Source: Tannerella sp. (GTDB lineage: Bacteria > Bacteroidota > Bacteroidia > Bacteroidales > Tannerellaceae). Taken from it: a DNA stretch of 5,514 bases. The DNA lies in assembly GCA_031261145.1 (NCBI GenBank), contig JAISJX010000280.1, forward strand, positions 1 through 5,514, written 5' to 3'. Positions 4,915 to 5,514 of the stretch are shown here, in pieces. The notes beneath the pieces are model-generated. The model searched no databases and was not told the DNA's origin. It worked only from the letters and a program-made list of their open reading frames with translations. Both the position numbers and the translations under genes were made by a program. The number at the start of each line of letters is the position of its first letter. Position 1 is the first letter of the stretch.

Positions 4915-5514
4915 ATGAGTAAAACGAAATTTGACAAACTGACATCGACGGTAGTACCTCTCCCGCTGGAGAATGTGGATACCGACCAGATTATCCCGGC
5001 GCGCTTTCTGAAAGCTACGACGCGGGAAGGCTTTGGCGACAACCTGTTTCGCGATTGGCGATACGACAAGTCCGGACGGCCAAATCCGGAATTTGTTTTG
5101 AATCAAGGCACGTATACGGGCGAAATCCTTGTCGCCGGGAAGAATTTCGGCAGCGGGTCAAGCCGCGAACATGCGGCCTGGGCGATTGCCGGTTACGGCT
5201 TCCGCGTAGTCGTGTCGAGCTTCTTCGCCGATATTTTCAAAGGCAACGCATTGAACAATGGCGTGTTACCGGTGGTCGTTTCACCGGAGTTCCTGGCCGG
5301 TATTTTTGCCGCCGTAGCGGAAGACCCGCAGACAACGCTGACGGTCGACCTCGAAAAGCAGCAAATCACCAATCACGCCAACGGCCGGACGGAATCGTTC
5401 GAAATCAATGCCTACCAACGGAACTGCCTGTTGCAAGGCTTGGATGATATTGATTATCTGCTGAGCCGCAAAGATACGATTGAAGCCTACGAATCCCGTC
5501 GGTTTGGTGCGTCA
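4915..5514 (+). CDS. leuD: 3-isopropylmalate dehydratase small subunit (3' end cut by window edge)
   Basis: The frame opens at ATG 4915 and stays open for 200 codons to the last base of the window, with no stop reached. LeuD proteins are about 200 residues (E. coli 201), so only a few residues at most should be missing. It supplies the swivelling domain of isopropylmalate isomerase and completes the active site of LeuC. Conserved features are [12 protein letters not shown] (21-32) and the substrate-loop motif GSGSSREHA (79-87). The remainder ([23 protein letters not shown] and onward) follows the family throughout. The start is preceded by an A-rich run with AAGAATAAG directly before the ATG, typical of Bacteroidetes. 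In most leu operons leuC and leuD are adjacent; here 551 bp separate them because of the GxxExxY cassette. Composition matches leuA and leuC, so leuD is native and the cassette is the newcomer. Confidence 0.95.
   Translation, partial: MSKTKFDKLTSTVVPLPLENVDTDQIIPARFLKATTREGFGDNLFRDWRYDKSGRPNPEFVLNQGTYTGEILVAGKNFGSGSSREHAAWAIAGYGFRVVVSSFFADIFKGNALNNGVLPVVVSPEFLAGIFAAVAEDPQTTLTVDLEKQQITNHANGRTESFEINAYQRNCLLQGLDDIDYLLSRKDTIEAYESRRFGAS

Overview
The window looks like a Bacteroidota chromosome, probably order Bacteroidales. The 5' flank of leuA carries a perfect Bacteroidetes-type promoter (TTTG, 20 bp, TATCTTTG). Start codons follow A-rich stretches rather than strong Shine-Dalgarno sites, and the LeuA and LeuC sequences resemble those I know from Bacteroides and relatives. 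This assignment comes from reading the sequence, not from a database search.

Layout: (1) 2-115 is the 3' end of an unrecognised gene. (2) 116-273 is an intergenic stretch with two inverted repeats. (3) 274-1146 encodes a secreted esterase-D-type alpha/beta hydrolase. (4) 1147-1435 is the leader of a leucine operon: promoter, a 23-codon leader peptide very rich in Ile and Leu codons, competing RNA helices and a strong intrinsic terminator. Together these form a complete amino-acid attenuator. (5) 1436-2932 is leuA and 2957-4363 is leuC. (6) 4349-4898 is a roughly 550-bp AT-rich cassette between leuC and leuD. It holds a GxxExxY-family gene (putative PD-(D/E)XK fold) and is bounded by 34-bp inverted repeats built from CGCAGATT units. 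(7) 4915-5514 is leuD, which runs to the window edge.

LeuA condenses 2-oxoisovalerate with acetyl-CoA. LeuC and LeuD form the isopropylmalate isomerase that carries out the next step. leuB is not in the window. The leader would couple transcription of the operon to the supply of charged Ile/Leu tRNA: a ribosome stalled on the Ile/Leu codons covers segment 1, frees segment 2 to pair with segment 3, and prevents the terminator.

The two most notable points are the attenuator, which can be resolved base by base, and the GxxExxY cassette wedged between two genes whose products form one enzyme. The left repeat of the cassette encodes the last residues and stop of leuC, and its right repeat ends 16 nt before the leuD start.
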